Origin: Lachnospiraceae bacterium
GTDB lineage: Bacteria > Bacillota > Clostridia > Lachnospirales > Lachnospiraceae
Length of the DNA stretch: 6,292 nt
Assembly (NCBI GenBank): GCA_009787745.1
Contig: WQST01000141.1
Coordinates: 1 to 6,292 of the forward strand
Reading direction: 5' to 3'
This document shows positions 5,535 to 6,292 of the stretch, piece after piece. The notes beneath the pieces are model-generated. The model was given only the letters and a program-made list of their open reading frames with translations, made no database searches and was not told the origin of the DNA. Numbering within the stretch: position 1 is the first letter of the stretch; the number at the start of each line of letters is the position of its first letter. The translations under genes were made by a program, and so were the position numbers.

Positions 5535-5546
5535 TCCGAATTCGGA
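5535..5546. repeat. 12-bp perfect palindrome beside the transposase remnant
   Basis: TCCGAATTCGGA is its own reverse complement and sits 3 bp past the end of the transposase fragment, in the short gap after the kinase gene. It could be part of an element end, a protein site or a weak hairpin, but it has no T-run and no second copy in the window. Confidence 0.3.
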
Positions 5547-5548
5547 AC

Positions 5549-5737
5549 TTAATTAATTTCATCAAAGTATTGATAGATTCGGTTCTCCAATTCTTCTTTG
5601 CTCGTAACACTAATTCCATTTAACATCTGCTTTGAAAATTTACTGATAAAACCTTCAACCATATTTAACCATGAACCATAGTCGGGGTTGCGTACTAATA
5701 AATTGATTAATTTCACTAATATATTGTATTTATTCAT
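5549..5737 (-). pseudogene. IS630-family transposase remnant (C-terminal fragment)
   Basis: The 62-codon open stretch contains a run typical of the last part of IS630-type DDE transposases: PDYGSWLNMVEGFISKF followed by SVTSKEELENRIYQYFDEIN. The glutamate in SWLNMVE corresponds to the last catalytic residue of the DDE triad. Similarity appears to start near residue 17; the first residues (MNKYNILVKLINLLV) do not look like the transposase segment expected upstream. The usual continuation after DEIN (a DPV-x-(F/Y)-x-W-like end) is missing because a stop follows directly. The N-terminal HTH region and the first two catalytic aspartates are absent. The fragment is therefore truncated at both ends and inactive. 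It lies 19 bp downstream of murE, at one border of the AT-rich signalling locus. Confidence 0.82.
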
Positions 5738-5756
5738 GCTACGGCTATTAAGCCCC

Positions 5757-6292
5757 TCAAGCGGAAATTACATCACTAATAATCTCCCGCTCATCCATAT
5801 GAAACTTTTCACCTTTTATTTCCTGATAATCTTCATGCCCTTTCCCCGCAAGGACAATAATGTCGCCCGGGAGGGCATGATTAATCGCATAGGCAATCGC
5901 TTCACGGCGGTCAATAATTTCCGTATAATCACCGTTCGTCTTTGAAATGCCTGTCTTTATGTTATCAATTATAGCCTGCGGTTCTTCATCACGAGGATTA
6001 TCGGAAGTAATAATCGTCAAATCCGCCAATCTTCCGCTAACTTCCCCCATCTTGAAACGCCTTTCGGGATCACGGTTTCCGCCGCAACCGAATAAACAAA
6101 CCAACCGCTTCGGTTTATATTCTTTTAACGAATTAAGCAAGCTTTTAAGGCTCAAATCATTATGCGCATAATCAATCATTAAGGTAAATTCATCCGATAC
6201 ATCAATCAACTCAATCCGCCCCTTAACGCGGGCATTTAATAATGCCTTACCGATAACATCTTCCGAAATGCCGAAATGATGACAAACCAAAA
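5757..6292 (-). CDS. murE: UDP-N-acetylmuramoyl-tripeptide synthetase MurE, 3' part
   Basis: The frame runs off the right edge; the TTG at 6290 is an internal leucine codon, not a start. About 178 residues remain of a protein that usually has about 480-500, covering the end of the central ATPase domain and the whole C-terminal Mur ligase domain. Recognisable segments, counted from 6290, are FTLMIDYAH (35-43), LVCLFGCGGNRDPERR (63-78), IITSDNPRDEEP (94-104) and VLAGKGHEDYQ (146-156). MurE adds the third amino acid to UDP-MurNAc-L-Ala-D-Glu in the cytosol. The DNPR motif (97-100) with the GKGHE segment is the signature of meso-diaminopimelate-adding enzymes rather than lysine-adding ones. Other genes of the wall cluster would lie to the right. 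The 3' end is followed within 19 bp by the transposase remnant, with no obvious terminator. Confidence 0.95.
   Translation of the reverse strand, partial: LVCHHFGISEDVIGKALLNARVKGRIELIDVSDEFTLMIDYAHNDLSLKSLLNSLKEYKPKRLVCLFGCGGNRDPERRFKMGEVSGRLADLTIITSDNPRDEEPQAIIDNIKTGISKTNGDYTEIIDRREAIAYAINHALPGDIIVLAGKGHEDYQEIKGEKFHMDEREIISDVISA

Noticed and set aside
5688..5945. Plus-strand open frame of 85 codons (also 5947-6171)
   Set aside because: Both lie antisense to murE or the transposase fragment, which have clear family motifs; these are shadow frames.

Overview
The window looks like a low-GC Clostridia-type Firmicute chromosome. The evidence is AT-rich intergenic DNA, strong AGGAGG-type ribosome sites, a MurE with the DNPR signature of meso-diaminopimelate-adding enzymes, and an Agr-type peptide signalling locus. 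No 16S or other marker is present, so the assignment stays at that level.

Layout. Positions 2-742 (+) hold the 3' part of a MetQ/NlpA-family methionine-binding lipoprotein gene that begins before the window. A composite inverted repeat of about 145 bp (764-910) separates it from the convergent hisS (915-2171, -). HisS is a HisRS of the archaeal/eukaryotic-like sequence type. Then comes an AT-rich accessory segment (about 2300-5490) between the housekeeping genes hisS and murE. An IS630-type transposase remnant (5549-5737, -) follows, then the 3' part of murE (5757-6292, -), which continues past the right edge.

The accessory segment is the interesting part. On the minus strand at 2539-2688 lies a 49-codon gene for an AgrD-like cyclic (thio)lactone autoinducer precursor: basic/hydrophobic leader, TSTCFFMA core, HQPDVP-type tail. 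It has a strong ribosome site, a sigma-70-like promoter, a perfect pair of 12-bp direct repeats (8-bp spacer, 20-bp period) just upstream of the -35, and its own terminator. Diverging from it on the plus strand are a small XRE-family HTH regulator (3060-3392), a LytTR response regulator (3513-4229, AgrA/VirR-like) and an overlapping GHKL sensor kinase with about seven membrane segments (4207-5487, AgrC-like).

Inferred circuit: the peptide is processed and exported, sensed by the kinase, and relayed to the LytTR regulator. That regulator would bind the direct repeats and activate the peptide gene, giving positive feedback. The XRE protein may add a second control. No agrB processing-protease gene is present, and the gaps are too small to hold one. 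Processing would therefore depend on an AgrB elsewhere, or the locus is incomplete.
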